A stretch of DNA of 60,000 bases from Priapulus caudatus. Taxonomy: Eukaryota > Priapulida > Priapulimorpha > Priapulimorphida > Priapulidae. Of the stretch, positions 1 to 32,700 are shown in pieces (the first letter of the stretch is position 1; the number at the start of each line of letters is the position of its first letter). The stretch is from positions 101,690 through 161,689 of the forward strand of contig NW_014577281.1 of the NCBI RefSeq assembly GCF_000485595.1, read 5' to 3'. The notes beneath the pieces are model-generated. The model did not search any database, had not been told where the DNA came from, and saw nothing but the letters and a program-made list of their open reading frames with translations. A program made the position numbers and the translations under genes.

Positions 1-1238
1 TTTTTATAACTTTTTTACATAATTCTAAGGATAGATTCGTAACAGAGAAACAAACAATAATAAATATTCTGACAAAAACAGTTCAAATGATGTGTAGTCG
101 AAGCTTCTGGATATATACAACATTGTTATGAAATTGCGCCAAGTTATTATGAATATGCCTCTCTGGCATTGCAAGCCTTGTCTCACCTTTTAAATACACA
201 ATTGGTGGCATCTGTCACGTGTCTCTCTTATCATTGGGATTTGCTTTACATCAAAATAATACATGAAAACTAAACTAACCTAAATACATAGTTCAATAAA
301 CTAAACCCGTCAATATAGCACGGTATCAGTTCAGGGTCACTGTCATCGTAAAATAATGAGCAGATTTTAAAAAGTAAATATTTCTCAAAACGTATGGATA
401 TCACCTCATTTTAACCATATTAGTTGGTCAATTTGGCAGAGTTCTGCACCAGTGAAGCCACCATAGATGACATCAAAAAGATGAATAGCACCTGATTTTA
501 ACAAACTTAATTCTTTATATCATGTTATACATTATATCCGAATGTATACACAGACAAATTACAATTTAAGAAATACAAATGAATGAAGATGAACTACTAA
601 AAGTGTGTGTTATGCTGCTTTTGAGACTCTGCTGACAACTGAGTGCATAATAAAAAAATGTATACATTTGGCATAGTTTAACCTGGTCTTTTAAAACAAA
701 GTTTTGGCTTTTGTCTGCTAGATTGCTACATTTGCAGGAATTCGGCTGTTCTACTTTTGTGACATCACCCCGCTGCTAAAATTATCGCCCGTATTAAGGC
801 CTATTTATCGTCATTATATCTACAAATATGGGTGGATTTAACAAATATGGATAAGCCTAGATGTTGGTGTCCGACACACGGGCTATACACTGAGATCGGT
901 GGCGTGGGCTTGATGCTCACCACGGTGAAGATTACCACGTCAGAAAATTGGCCTCGCCTCTCTTAGACTTATAATATAGAACTTGGTAGCAATAGTTATT
1001 TCCCCTATGGAGTGAATTTCTGAATTACTGAAGTAAACTAAAGAAGTCCCTTAGAAATTCAAGGTGAAATCCATCATATAGAGCATCGCACTGTGGTGAA
1101 ACGAGTGTAAATTATTTTGTGTCATTGAGTGGATTTGCCAACGCAGCTTTGATATTTAGTAGAATGTAGCATCGAAAAATCAATTTCTATAAAAAAGGGA
1201 TGTCTACTGGGTACAAAATGGGCAGTAATTATCAGTTA

Positions 1239-1522
1239 CCAGGGCCGTCGCCAGGGATTGACTAATGTTGAAGCCCAGTCACGCAGGAGCGAAGCACCGT
1301 AAAGGGGGATAGTGTGTGAGGGGGTTCCCCGTCTCCCTGCTGGGGGTTAGGGGGAACATTTTTGAAATGCTACATGGAAAATGGTGTACGCTGGCGGGAT
1401 TTAAAATGGAATTTTAACATTTGAAACACGGTAAAAAGTACATTGCAACTGTTTAATTTCACAATTTAAAAAAAAATCCAGAAATGATGTTGAAGCGCGC
1501 CTCCGCCTGACGATGTGCCTGG
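1239..1522. mobile_element. Possible MITE with degenerate CCAGG ends
   Basis: The left end reads CCAGGGCCGTCGCCAGG and the reverse complement of the right end is similar (CCAGGCACATCGTCAGG). The interior has a G-rich stretch (about 1300-1355). No clear target duplication is visible, so the borders and class are uncertain. Confidence 0.4.
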
Positions 1523-2072
1523 TCACCATTAAAAAGTATGGTTAACTTATATAGCTTGTTGTGAATGTGGTCATCTTATTTGCAAGCTGTGTTACTGGTT
1601 ACCTAGCTTAATAGCTTATGTAACCAGCCAGCACAGTAAGTGGTAATCTTATATCACCGCGCTTGCAATATCCTGTGGCAGCGGCTGTACATGTGGGCAA
1701 TGATGTGACTCACAATGACATTTGAATTAGTGTGACACTGGTACAGTGATATTAATGATCCTGTCATGTTCTCCCTCTATCCTAGGTAGTTCCAGAGAGG
1801 ACTTGTAGTATCCCTATAGGTTCAGAGTCAGTAGAAGTCGGGCATGTTTACTCATCGTCTACCGCAGTGCTCATGCACATCAAAATGTCACCCTCCAATC
1901 TGACCCACGGCATAACACAATGTGGAGGGTTTGGCACATAAGAACATTGGGTTCAGATTTAAGAGATAAGTAAAAACGCTGTGAATAATACAGGTGGAAC
2001 ACCGTATAAAAATCCAAACCACTGTTTTCTCATTGGTAATATTATATAGGGTGGTTTGATGCTAGAAGTAAT

Positions 2073-2144
2073 GATCACGTGCTTCTCACGTTCCTTATGT
2101 GACATGCATTGATTCCATGCATGTCAGCGTGGTTAGGCGTGATC
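2073..2144. repeat. Stem-loop of about 72 nt
   Basis: The outer arms are GATCACG/CGTGATC and the inner arms TGACATGCAT/ATGCATGTCA around a 7-nt loop. The middle of the stem is unpaired in places. It could be a relic of a foldback element; nothing shows that it is a small-RNA precursor. Confidence 0.4.
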
Positions 2145-3070
2145 TGTATACACCCAGAATGTAGAATGCTTGTGAAATCTAGATATGCTTATCTCTGCTA
2201 ATATAGGTTAATACACTCATTTTTATTGGCTGGTTGAGACAGGCGTACATGCAAATAGTTAGTCATGCTCTTGGGTGTGTAATACCCGGATTTGGAGGTT
2301 CGTTTGTCTTATCTAATACATAGAGACCCCGGAAGTTTGTTTACTCACTCTGCATAAATGTTGCTACTTCTCTTCCAAGAGACTGAATTATTTTATAAAC
2401 CAACGTATCCCTGAATTCCTGATCTGAAACATCGCAGACATTTTAGATCGGAACTAGCTTGACCTAGATTTAATGAACAGTCACGACGGTTGATGGTAAT
2501 TTTGTTGGGCATTATACAAGCAGTTATTTTTCTAATGTATAAGTTTATGATAGTAATGGTTGCTAACAAAAAGTCGCCATTGAGGGAATTGCTTTCCTCG
2601 TAACCAATGATTGCCACTTTAGTTCCAGTCAATCTTGCATATTTGTTGTTGTTCTGCTCAGCAAGGGCTAATCCATGTAGCTAGTTAGTTCTGTTTCTCA
2701 GTGCTGATGTAATTGAACTGTGTCACAGAAAAAGTTGAGACCTGGCATTGTTTTCGGTATTTTTTGTTACAAACTGATACAGATTCTCTTCACATTTAAA
2801 GCCCAGAAAAATTAGTCGTAAAGGTCAACGATGAAAAGGTTATTAGGCTATGATGTGATTTAAAATGTGATTTAATTGATAAGAGAAATTAGCTTATAGC
2901 AGCTTTGAGAAAATTGCCATTTATTTCCCAGGCACAATGATCCTATTATATTGAAAAGAAATGTATAAATCTTGATATCAAACATTGTTGGTTATTGTGA
3001 CTAGATATCAGCTGTTCTAGCAAGCAGTGAAAGTTTACATGACATATAAAATACCTAATTCAACTAAAAG

Positions 3071-3243
3071 CAGCGCACGAAATTAGCGCTATTTTGCTGG
3101 CGGCCGCCGGTTCAACCCCCCTAAACAGCCGGTTCAACCACCCATACAATCGGTCCTCTTGGGAATAAATTGAACAAAATTTTAAGGGCTTGTTTAAAAT
3201 TTTTGGTTGGGCCTGGTCACATTTTGGCTAATTTCATGCCCTG
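3071..3243. mobile_element. Short hAT-like MITE (173 bp)
   Basis: The left end CAGCGCACGAAATTAGCG and the reverse complement of the right end CAGGGCATGAAATTAGCC form terminal inverted repeats. The CGAAATTA core also occurs in the larger element at 3568-3954, so the two may belong to one superfamily. The possible target repeat (taaaag / tgaaag) is imperfect. Confidence 0.55.
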
Positions 3244-3567
3244 TGAAAGTAATAATAAAAACTAGATTATGGATGTTATGCAGCCAAGGTGCTATAATGT
3301 ATATTAAACAGGATTACGGTGTGGTTAAGTTGGTCCAGTAACTGCTGCTGTTAGTGGTAGCTTAAATACCAGATTCTTGGCTATATATGTTAAAAATAAA
3401 GTATATTGTGTAGCTAATGGTAATATTGAATTCCATGTGTTTTCATGTATCTAATTTCATGTTCTTATGGGAAAGTAAATGTCATCCTCTAGTTTCATTT
3501 ATTTGTAATTTCCTGCGTGTTTTGACAATATTTGTATGTGGATTTAGTGTGTGTTTTAATGGTATTG

Positions 3568-3954
3568 CAGGGGTAGAATTTAACTGTTGACCACGGGAGT
3601 CCGGTCGTGGGAGTCCAACGGACTGGACTCCCTACCCTCAAAAAGAGGTAGTCCGCAGCAAAATGAGGGAGTCCGCAGTCTGAGGTTCAAAATTAGAGAT
3701 ATTAATTATTAACAATAACGCATGTGCTTATTTTTAAGATTCATGCAGTTGCAAGTCTGCCAAATTTTCTTTGGACATTAGCTGAAAAAATACGGTGATT
3801 CCACGAGGCCATGAGCACTCTGGAACGAACTAGTTAGTAATAGTATGGCAGAATTTCCAGGGAGTCACACAGACTCCTGCATATGTCAAATCAGGGAGTC
3901 CGACAGTAAATCGGGGAGTATTTGACTCCGGACTCTCGTTAATTTCGCACCCTG
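3568..3954 (+). mobile_element. hAT-like MITE, family A copy 1 (387 bp)
   Basis: The left end is CAGGGGTAGAATTTAAC and the reverse complement of the right end is CAGGGTGCGAAATTAAC. The flanks carry TGGTATTG at 3560-3567 and again at 3953-3960; this is an 8-bp repeat if the last two element bases are shared, otherwise GTATTG. The CAGGG ends and about 8-bp duplication fit hAT. A second copy lies inverted at 41349-41668. No transposase is present. Confidence 0.75.
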
Positions 3955-4241
3955 GTATTGTTTCATTTTACTTTTCCATTACCATAGTGTGTATCAATAA
4001 TAAACGCTTCAAAGTAATGGCATGTTTTTTGGTTAAGGAACAGAGAAAGCCTTAAAAGTAGAATTAAAATAATGTAAATAGTAAAGTGAGCAGATCGATA
4101 AACATTACACATGTATGTTCAAGTACAGTGTTGGTCAGTCAAACACAAACATTGCTATTGTTGCACTACCAACTTCTCAACATGTGTCATAAATTTATTG
4201 TGCAAATATAGATTTTTCCTGTTTACTACTAAATATCAATG

Positions 4242-4242
<1 letters not shown>

Positions 4243-4275
<33 letters not shown>
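4243..4275. repeat. (TA)n microsatellite
   Basis: About 16 uninterrupted TA units are seen directly. Confidence 0.95.
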
Positions 4276-4280
<5 letters not shown>

Positions 4281-4734
4281 ATTATTAGCTTTGGTGTATT
4301 TTCAGTATTTTCAGCAATGACATGTGAGGCATAAGTTATTCCTGTAAAACTACCATGGGATTAAACTTGGCTCCATGTAGAAATAAACCAAATTTGCTGG
4401 AGTTAAATTGTCCATTGCATTGTCAAGATTGAAGCAAAGATTGAAGCATTGTGAAGATTGAAGCAAAGATTGGCTTCATTCACAGATACTGGTGGTAAAA
4501 TACCAGACATTTATTTGGGTCAAGATTAACATGAGTATGGACTAGGGATTCGAATACTTCTTGTTTTAGTGTCCTAGACTGACTTGATGTCGACGGGAGT
4601 CAGTGCGACTGTGACTTAGTGTGACTTGTGTGACTGAAAATACTAGTATACGTTTCTACAAACCCCCCCAAAACCGATTGCAATACTGCTTTCAAAGTAA
4701 TATTTTTTGGTAAGGTATTGGAAGTAACATATTG

Positions 4735-4784
4735 ATCAAGAGTACATAATAGAGATCATGTAATCTCTATTTTGTACTCTTGAT
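4735..4784. mobile_element. ATCAAGAG palindromic mini-element, copy 1 (50 bp)
   Basis: Two 22-nt arms pair with one mismatch around a 6-nt loop (catgta). The ends are ATCAAGAG and CTCTTGAT. It shares its ends and internal CATAATAGAGAT with the copies at 27844, 52217, 54946 and 59704. Confidence 0.75.
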
Positions 4785-5040
4785 ATTTATATATGTCATT
4801 CTGGCAGTTACTTTGATTCGTGTCGTAAGCTATTGTTATCTTTTAGTTTGAACTTCAGACTGTAAACTTTCCTATTTTTGCTGCAGTCTGAATTTTTCTG
4901 AGACCTGGGGATATCCTTGATCTAAAGTTCTTCTCTATGTATTATTTATAGACAATGGGAATGAATACTATTGCATTTATTTATAAAGTCTTACTAAGTA
5001 TGGGAAAAGCTCTAATGATAATTACTTGCTCTCATTGCAG

Positions 5041-5095
5041 TTTGAGTGCGTATGATCGTTGGGTGCATGACAGTTTGCACGTGGGAAAGAGCAAC
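5041..5095 (+). other. 5' untranslated part of the first coding exon
   Basis: A strong acceptor (tgctctcattgcag) ends at 5040. The exon then runs through 55 nt before the ATG at 5096, so at least one upstream untranslated exon is implied. An in-frame ATG at 4955 lies on the intron side of this acceptor, so I did not use it. Confidence 0.6.
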
Positions 5096-24756
<19,661 letters not shown>

Positions 24757-24789
24757 CAGCGGTCCAGCTTGAACGTGTCGAACCTCCTC

Positions 24790-24935
24790 GAGCACGCACG
24801 CACGCACCCGCCGCACGACACGCGTACGCACGCACCGGCCGCACGACGCGCGCACGCACTCACCCGCCGCACGACGCGCGCATGAAGCGCACCCGCCGCA
24901 CGATGCGCGCATGACGCGCACCCGCCGCCTGCCAT
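24790..24935. repeat. CpG-rich minisatellite just after the receptor stop codon
   Basis: Imperfect repeats of CCCGCCGCACGACGCGCG with interspersed GCAC runs begin 34 bp after the stop. The region up to about 25200 stays CpG-rich, unlike its surroundings. Several frames stay open here only because of the repeat. Confidence 0.8.
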
Positions 24936-27843
24936 CCATCGCCACCATGCCACAAACGCTGGCGACTAGTCACGCCGCGGAGGTCACCTCGTTTTGCGCC
25001 CCGAACGGTACGTGCCCTGTGGCTGACCTTGCGACCTTCGACCCATCACACGTGTCGCAGCGGTGAGCTCGCGTGACAGCTACGCCGGCTCTCTTCGCTC
25101 CCTCCGCCGGGGCTGCGGTGAGTGTTCACGAAATGCGGAGACCCTGCGCTGCCGCCGCCGACGACGACAACGACTCGCGTGGTCATCTGTCTCTCCGTCG
25201 TCCATATTTCCGTTGCGAATCCCCCGCTGCTGGGCCGGCCACTATTCCATGGTACACATGCGCACACGCGAATGTGTATGACATATGTCCCGTGGTACTT
25301 AATCATGTGAACGCAATCAGTGTTAGTTGTTAATCATGGGGGAAACACATCGGGGGTGTGCTGTGCACCGCGGTGCGATTGATGTATCTTTTTATGCGCA
25401 CTTGATTGGGGGGAGCATTTGATTTTGACATTGATCAGGCTGGAAATACTGTTGCACATTTCTTGTTGGTTGCTGTTTCAGATGTTGCATGAATGTGGGT
25501 CATATTCAAAAATATTTTGCCTGCAGCCATTGTACGAAAGCCATAGCCAGAAGATATGGTATTTAGTGCATTCACTAGGTAACTCGACACCGTTTTAAGT
25601 CTTTTCGTACTTATACAAACAAAGCATATTAATTTAAAACGGATCTATAATGTTCACTTTGTATAATGTCACGTGCTATTTACATGTATCATCAGATGTT
25701 GGTGGTAATTATCACTCACTGTGTGTATTCAGAAATAGTGTGTCCCATCATAACCAGATAACCCAGCATTAATGTATTGGGACGTTTGTTATTTGCACAT
25801 GTAAAAGATGTATAGCCTGTATATGTACTTGTCGAGTAATGACCAAGCACATCGTTAACCCATTATGACGTGCAGACGTGTCGTCGTCATCACCTTCTGC
25901 CAGTTAGCAGAGCTGGCGAGTCGTGGCAACAAGGAAGCGTGAAACGTTGCCTTCAGTAATGTTCATCCTATACCAGAGCCATTGAGCCTGTTGTCAAAAA
26001 CGAAATTAGTCTTTACATGAACTTTCTCTTATAAACTAGACAACTATACACTGCTTATGAGAAACTCGTAACTTTATCATGTTTCTGGCAACCGTCTATG
26101 AGGAAAAGTTATTACTAATTAAAACTAATTTTAATAGTTGTGTTTTCTTTCTGACAACGGGCCCCTGGTTGTTGCCACGCCAACTTTTTGTCTAGAGCTT
26201 TGATTAATCCCACCAAAGTGCGTGTGTATCGTGCCCAAGGTGTGTGTAAATCGGGCAAGTGCTGCACATGTTTGGCAAAGACATGCGTGACTTTAGTCAC
26301 GTCGATTGGGAGATGATTAAAAGAAAAACACTGAAATTATGTAAGGCGGCAAGTACCAGTGCTAACAACAAACGACCGCTAGAATTCATCACAGTATGAG
26401 AAGTTGTCTCGGTAAACACTTGGTGGACAGTTGCTCCAATCTATCAGGGATTGCTCTGTGTGTTGCAGTTGTCCAGCATCTCTGTGTTTGAACAGTAAAC
26501 ACGGGTAGCTGAGTAACGCGAGGTTCTGTGAATATACAGGTCCTTATTATGGCTGCTTAAGGCCACGATGATTATGATGTAGATTTGAGTGTAACTTTTC
26601 CATCGGGTCTTATAACGAATGTGACGTGTATGGGACCCACGCATGGTCTGTATTGTTGGTGCTTTCTCTAGTCACATAGTTAGTGATAAAATGATATAAA
26701 TTTTGCTAGTCACACTGTGAACTGAGAGCCTTTGCGTTTCTGCATGTATCATGAAGTATTCCTTCAGTTCAAGTTGTAAATAATGAAATTGCTCTTCGTG
26801 CAGTAGGGAGGCATTAGATGTTACGTACCTGTTCCAGACTAAACAAAACTGAATTACATCTGTAGAAATCACCACTAAGCCACCTGCTTCCCTATGCGTA
26901 AAGTTAACTAACGTATATGTGTTGCTATTAAATACCCATGCTATATATCTATATCTATACCTATAGATATCGATATCAATATAGATATAAATATATACAC
27001 ACAAATATACATGTATGTATGGATATTGATTATTACTCATAGATGAGAAACTTTTGATTATCAGTGGTTTTAATGATCTTAATCAGATGGAACAACCGGC
27101 ATCCTATCCGCTGACTGTTAGTGCTCCTTATTTATACAATTTATTTGGGGATATAAATTGCATGGTTGCTAATTTTGCTGAATTGTCTGGCAGCACGTAT
27201 TGTTTGCAGATCCACACGTTAAGTTCATCTGCATTCGCAATGCTAAAAGATATCTGCCTAGTGTTTGCTGTTTACTGAAGTCTATATTTAATCATGTTTA
27301 GAATAAACCATTATAATGCGTCTGGTTCTAAAATTGAATAACTGGGTGGTATTATGACATGTCACAAAGAGCAAGGTATCATATATTGCATGCATTGATT
27401 AGAGCTACATGGAAATTTAGACAGAATCAGTTAGTTGGTTTGTTAATTAGGAATTTTTTTTCAAAAAGGTATGTGCTTTATCCTTTATAGCCAGAATCAC
27501 GACAGTAAAGGCTAAGGTTTCTTTAGGTAAACTAGAGTTATTGTTGCTGTAGTATGTTATTGAATTGGCTCAGTTGCTGGTTGGGATATGATTTCCAGCC
27601 AGCTATTGAGTAATGATTTCTCATTTAACGTGAATTTCTCGGGATAATGGTTTCATGTTTGTACCGTGTGATATATATGGATGAACTATTCCACTTAAAT
27701 AAGGTGATGTTTTAACACTAATACTAAAGCGCTGCTGCTCACTGTGGGCTGAGAGTAGATGCTATCATTACATGACGGTTGTGATTTATTCCGAGGTTGC
27801 AAGGATATTCATTGTCTTTTATATCCTTGCCTGTATCTATATA

Positions 27844-27885
27844 ATCAAGAGTGCATAATAGAGATCTCTATTATGCACTCTTGAT
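27844..27885. mobile_element. ATCAAGAG palindromic mini-element, copy 2 (42 bp, perfect)
   Basis: A perfect palindrome of two 21-nt arms with no loop, starting ATCAAGAG and ending CTCTTGAT. ATA is present on both sides, which may be a target repeat. Confidence 0.8.
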
Positions 27886-29612
27886 ATAATGAAAAGTGCA
27901 CAGTCATCTATGTAAGTGCGACTTGCAGTTGACTCATCCATCACCTGAAGCTGGTCGTGAGATAGCTGTGATTGTTGATTTCCTGCTTTTACATCTGCTC
28001 ATAATTTACATGTCAGCATCGTTTTAAGCTCATGTCCAGGGATTGGTAGGAAATGCTTAACGCACGACATCTATTAACATGTCAGCTATTGTATGTTTAT
28101 TGTTTTATACAGATTTAGCGTCATCGTAAAAGATATTAGTAAGAGGCAGACTTGTGTAACCTAAATTGCTATGAGGCTAATATGGAGATTTTATTGAAGC
28201 GCTGGGACTTTAACAGGAGAAAACACTATAATTTATTAACAGTAATAGCAATTGTAAATGTCAATAGCTGCTTCATCGTCATTTGGTACTTGCAACCTAC
28301 TGCGTTGGCTAGGTAATGCCTACATGTTGACACCTGAGCGCCAGTTTTAGAGGCACGAATGCTGTTGCAATCGTGTCAGTGAGGAAGTTTTAATTAAGTG
28401 AATGGTGGGGGTCAGCCACTGGGACGTTTACTGGAAAATTAGTGGAAGGAACTTATTTGCTCTATGTATGTATGCACATCGTCATGTTTGTAATCAAACG
28501 CTTGCTGTCGTGCAAATTCAGGTGTACTCGGAAGTTGGATTGCTGTTAAACCGATAAGGTTCTCATAATTCCTTTCTGAGAAACAAACTATCGGGTAGGC
28601 AGCGGATGCAGGTGTGTACGTAATTATCATATTTCTATTTATCAATGTGGTCGTTTACTTGTCGTTCCAGTAAATTTCACAGTGGCCAAAACAAACGCGA
28701 TTGTTCTGGTTTGCCAAAATTTGGCAGAGTAGACTAGCATGCTTGCAAGAGCCTCGCTTTCACGCGAGTCCATGATGCTATCTACATTTCTATGTTGTTT
28801 TGAAGTAAATGCGTGTTTGTCTGTTTCTGTAACATTCGATAAAATGTACCAGTCTATGGAAAAGGTATGCTAGCAATGTAAACTATGTAAATAATGTATA
28901 TACATAAATAATCAGTTGCATTTGTGCACGTGCAAATTGTGTTGTTTGTAAATTATGTGCCATTGAACTGGGTGAGCAAATGGACAATGCTAATGATATT
29001 TAAATGATGTAATATAGAATTTCTAAACAGTTGCAGTGTGTTTTGATTTTATTTATTACACAGAACAGTTTTGTATGTTGCACGATGAGAGGGTATGAAC
29101 CATTTAGAAGCAATCCAACAGGGGACGTGACTTAGCTAATAAGACTTATGTATTATATGTATGAAGCTTACAGAAGGTGTAGAAACCTTATATGCAAAGT
29201 CATTGCATATTTAAATGACATTAATAAAATCAATCAAGCACAGCTTATCCACCCCGTGGATCACACGTACCTACTTATTATAGGATAAACCTTGAAAGCA
29301 GGCATGTATCCATTAATGGTTAAAAAATAAACCAGAAAATGGCAAATGCAACCGACTGAAAAGGCATCATTTGTTGACATAAACGACGACGAGCATTAAA
29401 CAGTTTACAACGTAGACCCTTAACGCTCAGTGAGTGATTCACCAGTCGGAGGGTTGTAGATGGCGTACGATTGTCAATTCTGCACTACACAGGTAGGTAG
29501 AAGGCTGCGGGGCTATTTACACACTGAGACAGGCAGTCGTCACGTAGGTGAGATTGCTGTTGCTGAACTAGTGCCAGGACGTTTTGAACTTCCCAAATCG
29601 ACGGTGCGTAGC

Positions 29613-29780
29613 TGGCAGACTGGTCGCATGCTCCCTAGGCCCGCGCCACGCTGGTGGCAGACTGGTCGCACGCTCCCCGGGCCCGCGCCACGCTGGTGGC
29701 AGACTGGTAACATGGTCCTTAGGCCCGAGTTACACCGGTAGTAGAGTGTTTGCATGACCCTTGGGCCTGCACTACACTGG
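29613..29780. repeat. Four tandem 42-bp units overlapping the TFIP11 stop codon
   Basis: Units at 29613, 29655, 29697 and 29739 share the pattern tggcagactggt...ggcccg...cgctgg. The first two are nearly identical and the last is the most diverged. On the - strand the last unit contains the final codons and stop of TFIP11 (29772-29774), so the array seems to have grown from the gene end into the 3' UTR. Confidence 0.8.
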
Positions 29781-32700
29781 TGGCATGGTAGCCAGTTCGA
29801 TCAGTCTGCTTAGGGACCGTGGGCCCCAGCGCCCATCTTCATTCACAAACAGCACGTTCTTGTCTATGTACATCTGCACATTGCCAAATCTGTACACTGG
29901 TTTTCCCTCCTGCGTCTTGTTTGGAATCGGCATCATCAATATACCGCTCTCCTCTGCACGACGCTCAACAATATCCCTGAAGCTAGAGGGTGCCACGGAA
30001 CTTGAGAGTGATGAGCTGCTCATGATAGCCTGAAAAATTGCGAACAGGTGTCTGCTTAGTACACATGTAGCAAATCTAGAAATATAAAGCTACGGGTGCT
30101 TCACATACCAGTGAAAAGGGAAGACCAACAGACTCTTATTTGGAAACGTAAATCTATATAAATACACACATGGATCATCTACAGTCAAACCTGCATAAAA
30201 GGATCAGCCTAGAGAACCTACAAGTGTTCTATTCTTGTACAATGCTATTCTTGTAACAGAAACATTAGTCTTAAGTGCTATCTTAGCTTTTTATCAGTAG
30301 CCTTAACTTCACAATGATTCTGACAATGGCTCCGTGTTCACTAACACAGGTTTGACAATACACTAATGGGCATAGCTTTACAAACAGGTATTCATATGCA
30401 CATATGAACACGTGCATCTGCACAGGCATATCGGCATGAAATGCACACGTGCCTCGTATTCAGTTTTCTTCTTGCCAGAAGCATTTGCCTCCAATTTCTC
30501 TGTTTGGTACAGGTAGGCTATGTTCTCTCTGGCACCTGGCTGGTAAGCGGCCAGACCTGGTGATGTCACGGATCGGTTCATGATGTCCAATGCACGGTTA
30601 ATGTTTTCTGTGAAAAATTAACACGATTGTCAGCAACAGCAGAATGTTAGATGTACAGCGCTGCAGATGATGTGGTTAGGGTTCCTCTGGTGGTTTTAGA
30701 GGCTCTTGAAGAGATTGCCTAATTTAGCTTTGTAAGATTTAAGGTTAATGAACTGTAATTGACATACTATACATGATTACAGTTTATCCTTAAGCAGACA
30801 CATCTTGAAGTTATGTCAGGACACAAGCTACCATTGTTGTTTTCATTACAGAATTAGGTGCAAATGCAATATGACAATTCACTTTTTGATGCAGTAAACA
30901 TTTTTTATACCAACTGTATTCCAACAGATAATACAGTGAAATTGCCACTATTGCTTCAGCTTGTTTTTCATTCTCTAAAGGTGGGATGTGTCAACGGTAG
31001 CACCGTACAACAGGTCACTCACGACAGAGCCAGGAGCAAAACACAAGGTCCTACACACACCTTTTATGATCGGATCATTCAAGAGGCGCTCACTAAACAT
31101 ACGCTTCCAGCCCATGTACCATTTGGTTACTTCTTCGTAGTTTGGATTGCTGTTCAACCACGAACACAGTACCTGCGGAATGAAATCATGCAAAACACGT
31201 GTTGCATTAAGTACTACTTCTATCTTGGCCAATTGCTATCCCTACACAACAGGCAGGTGGAGCAGGTGGACAGGTGGAGCATGGCAAATGCTTATGTAAC
31301 TCGATAATGCATTTATACTGGAGATGTCAATCTTTATTCAACAACATTACTATAAAGGCAGCCTAGTCAAAAGCATGAACTTTTTAACACTTTTGTTCAC
31401 ACATTAAACATAAATAATATTAATGGAATTAATTAATGCACAATATCTTTAAACTTTTAATTAAACACTGAAAATAATGTAATTGCAGTGGGGTTGGTGG
31501 TAGGGGCTTGGGAAAGGGTGAATATGCAGGTACTTTGTAATTTCATGCACAGCAGTTTTATGCCCACAGGCGTGCAGATTATGCAGCACAAAACAAAAAC
31601 GCTCGGCAAGTCGGGCACAAATCTGCAGCTGCTTATAAATAGGGGCAGACATAGACCCACCTGAAGCCATTTTGAAAAGAAGTGCTTTTCCAGAACGTTG
31701 ACAATGCATGAGCTGGGAAGAAGGTCCTGCCACGACATTACCCAGTTCCAACCATCTGTGAAGCAACACAGACCACACACTCAGTGTCATTTGGTAAAAT
31801 AAAATGAAAATTGCTGAGTAACTTTTTCCCATGTTGAATGAAAATCGATTACCACGCATGTATGAATAGGATAAAAACTTTTGTGTTACTGCATAACAAC
31901 AGCCATGGCAAAAATGGTTTTTTCACACATACACCTTGTCATAATTCATCATAAAGTATGGCATGCACATCTTAAAATAGTGATAACCATATAATGCACC
32001 TGCCATTATATTTTTTTTGGCAATCCTGTTTTCATGGTACTGGTAACTCACCTAGATGTTGCTGGTGTGGGTTTATAACGAATTCCTGCATTACAAGTTG
32101 CAACTTTGGCACAATGCACCTATGGAATGGTGTAAATGTAACATATTTAGTACCTGCTACGCATACTCTTCTATTACATTTACGAAAGTAACACGTCATG
32201 CAACAAGAGCATCACCAAGTTCCCAGAGAATCTACAGGAAACGGTTTACTTCGAATAGAGTAAATTCACTCTCACACAAATACATTGCCCTTAACCACAC
32301 ATATGCTTCTGTCCCCTTCACTATCTCTGTTCAACGAAAGCTCACATTCACTCTACTGAATCAAAAATGCATCTCAGGCGCAAGTTCTTTGCTCACCGCA
32401 TCAGGAATGCATCCATGGTCCCGCGAGAGAACACCTTCACCCAGGGTTGGATCATCAGCCGAGCAGATGGGTCGCTAGGATGCCAGTTTGTGAGGCAGTT
32501 TGAAAGCTTGTTTCTGAGGGGTGCATACAGTGGCTCCAGTCTCTTACCTTCAATGGTAGCAATAATGAGGCTTTATTGTAAGCATGAGTGTTACTATGGA
32601 TGGCAGACACAAGTTTACATATATGTTTATATATAGACACAAGTTTATATATCGTACAAAGATGCATCTAGGAAGGCACCCATAATCATGCACATTATTG

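Larger units (their letters stand above)
1..5040. other. Upstream noncoding region of the receptor gene
   Basis: No coding exon is recognisable on either strand. The stretch is AT-rich and holds several short inverted-repeat elements (listed separately), an AT microsatellite and a short palindrome. It probably contains the receptor promoter and one or more untranslated 5' exons, because the first coding exon is preceded at 5040 by a good splice acceptor (pyrimidine-rich, ending ttgcag). I cannot place the transcription start. Confidence 0.6.
24757..29612. other. Convergent intergenic region and receptor 3' UTR
   Basis: No coding exon is recognised here. The first part is probably the receptor 3' UTR. 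AATAAA occurs at 27302 on the + strand, but its use cannot be judged. A CpG-rich minisatellite and one palindromic mini-element are listed separately. The rest is AT-rich unique sequence. Confidence 0.6.

Noticed and set aside
4955-5095. Upstream in-frame ATG for the receptor
   Set aside because: It lies before a strong splice acceptor at 5040, and the signal peptide starts cleanly at 5096.
30858-31307. 149-codon + strand frame
   Set aside because: It is antisense to TFIP11 exon 16 and its introns, and its composition is explained by that gene.
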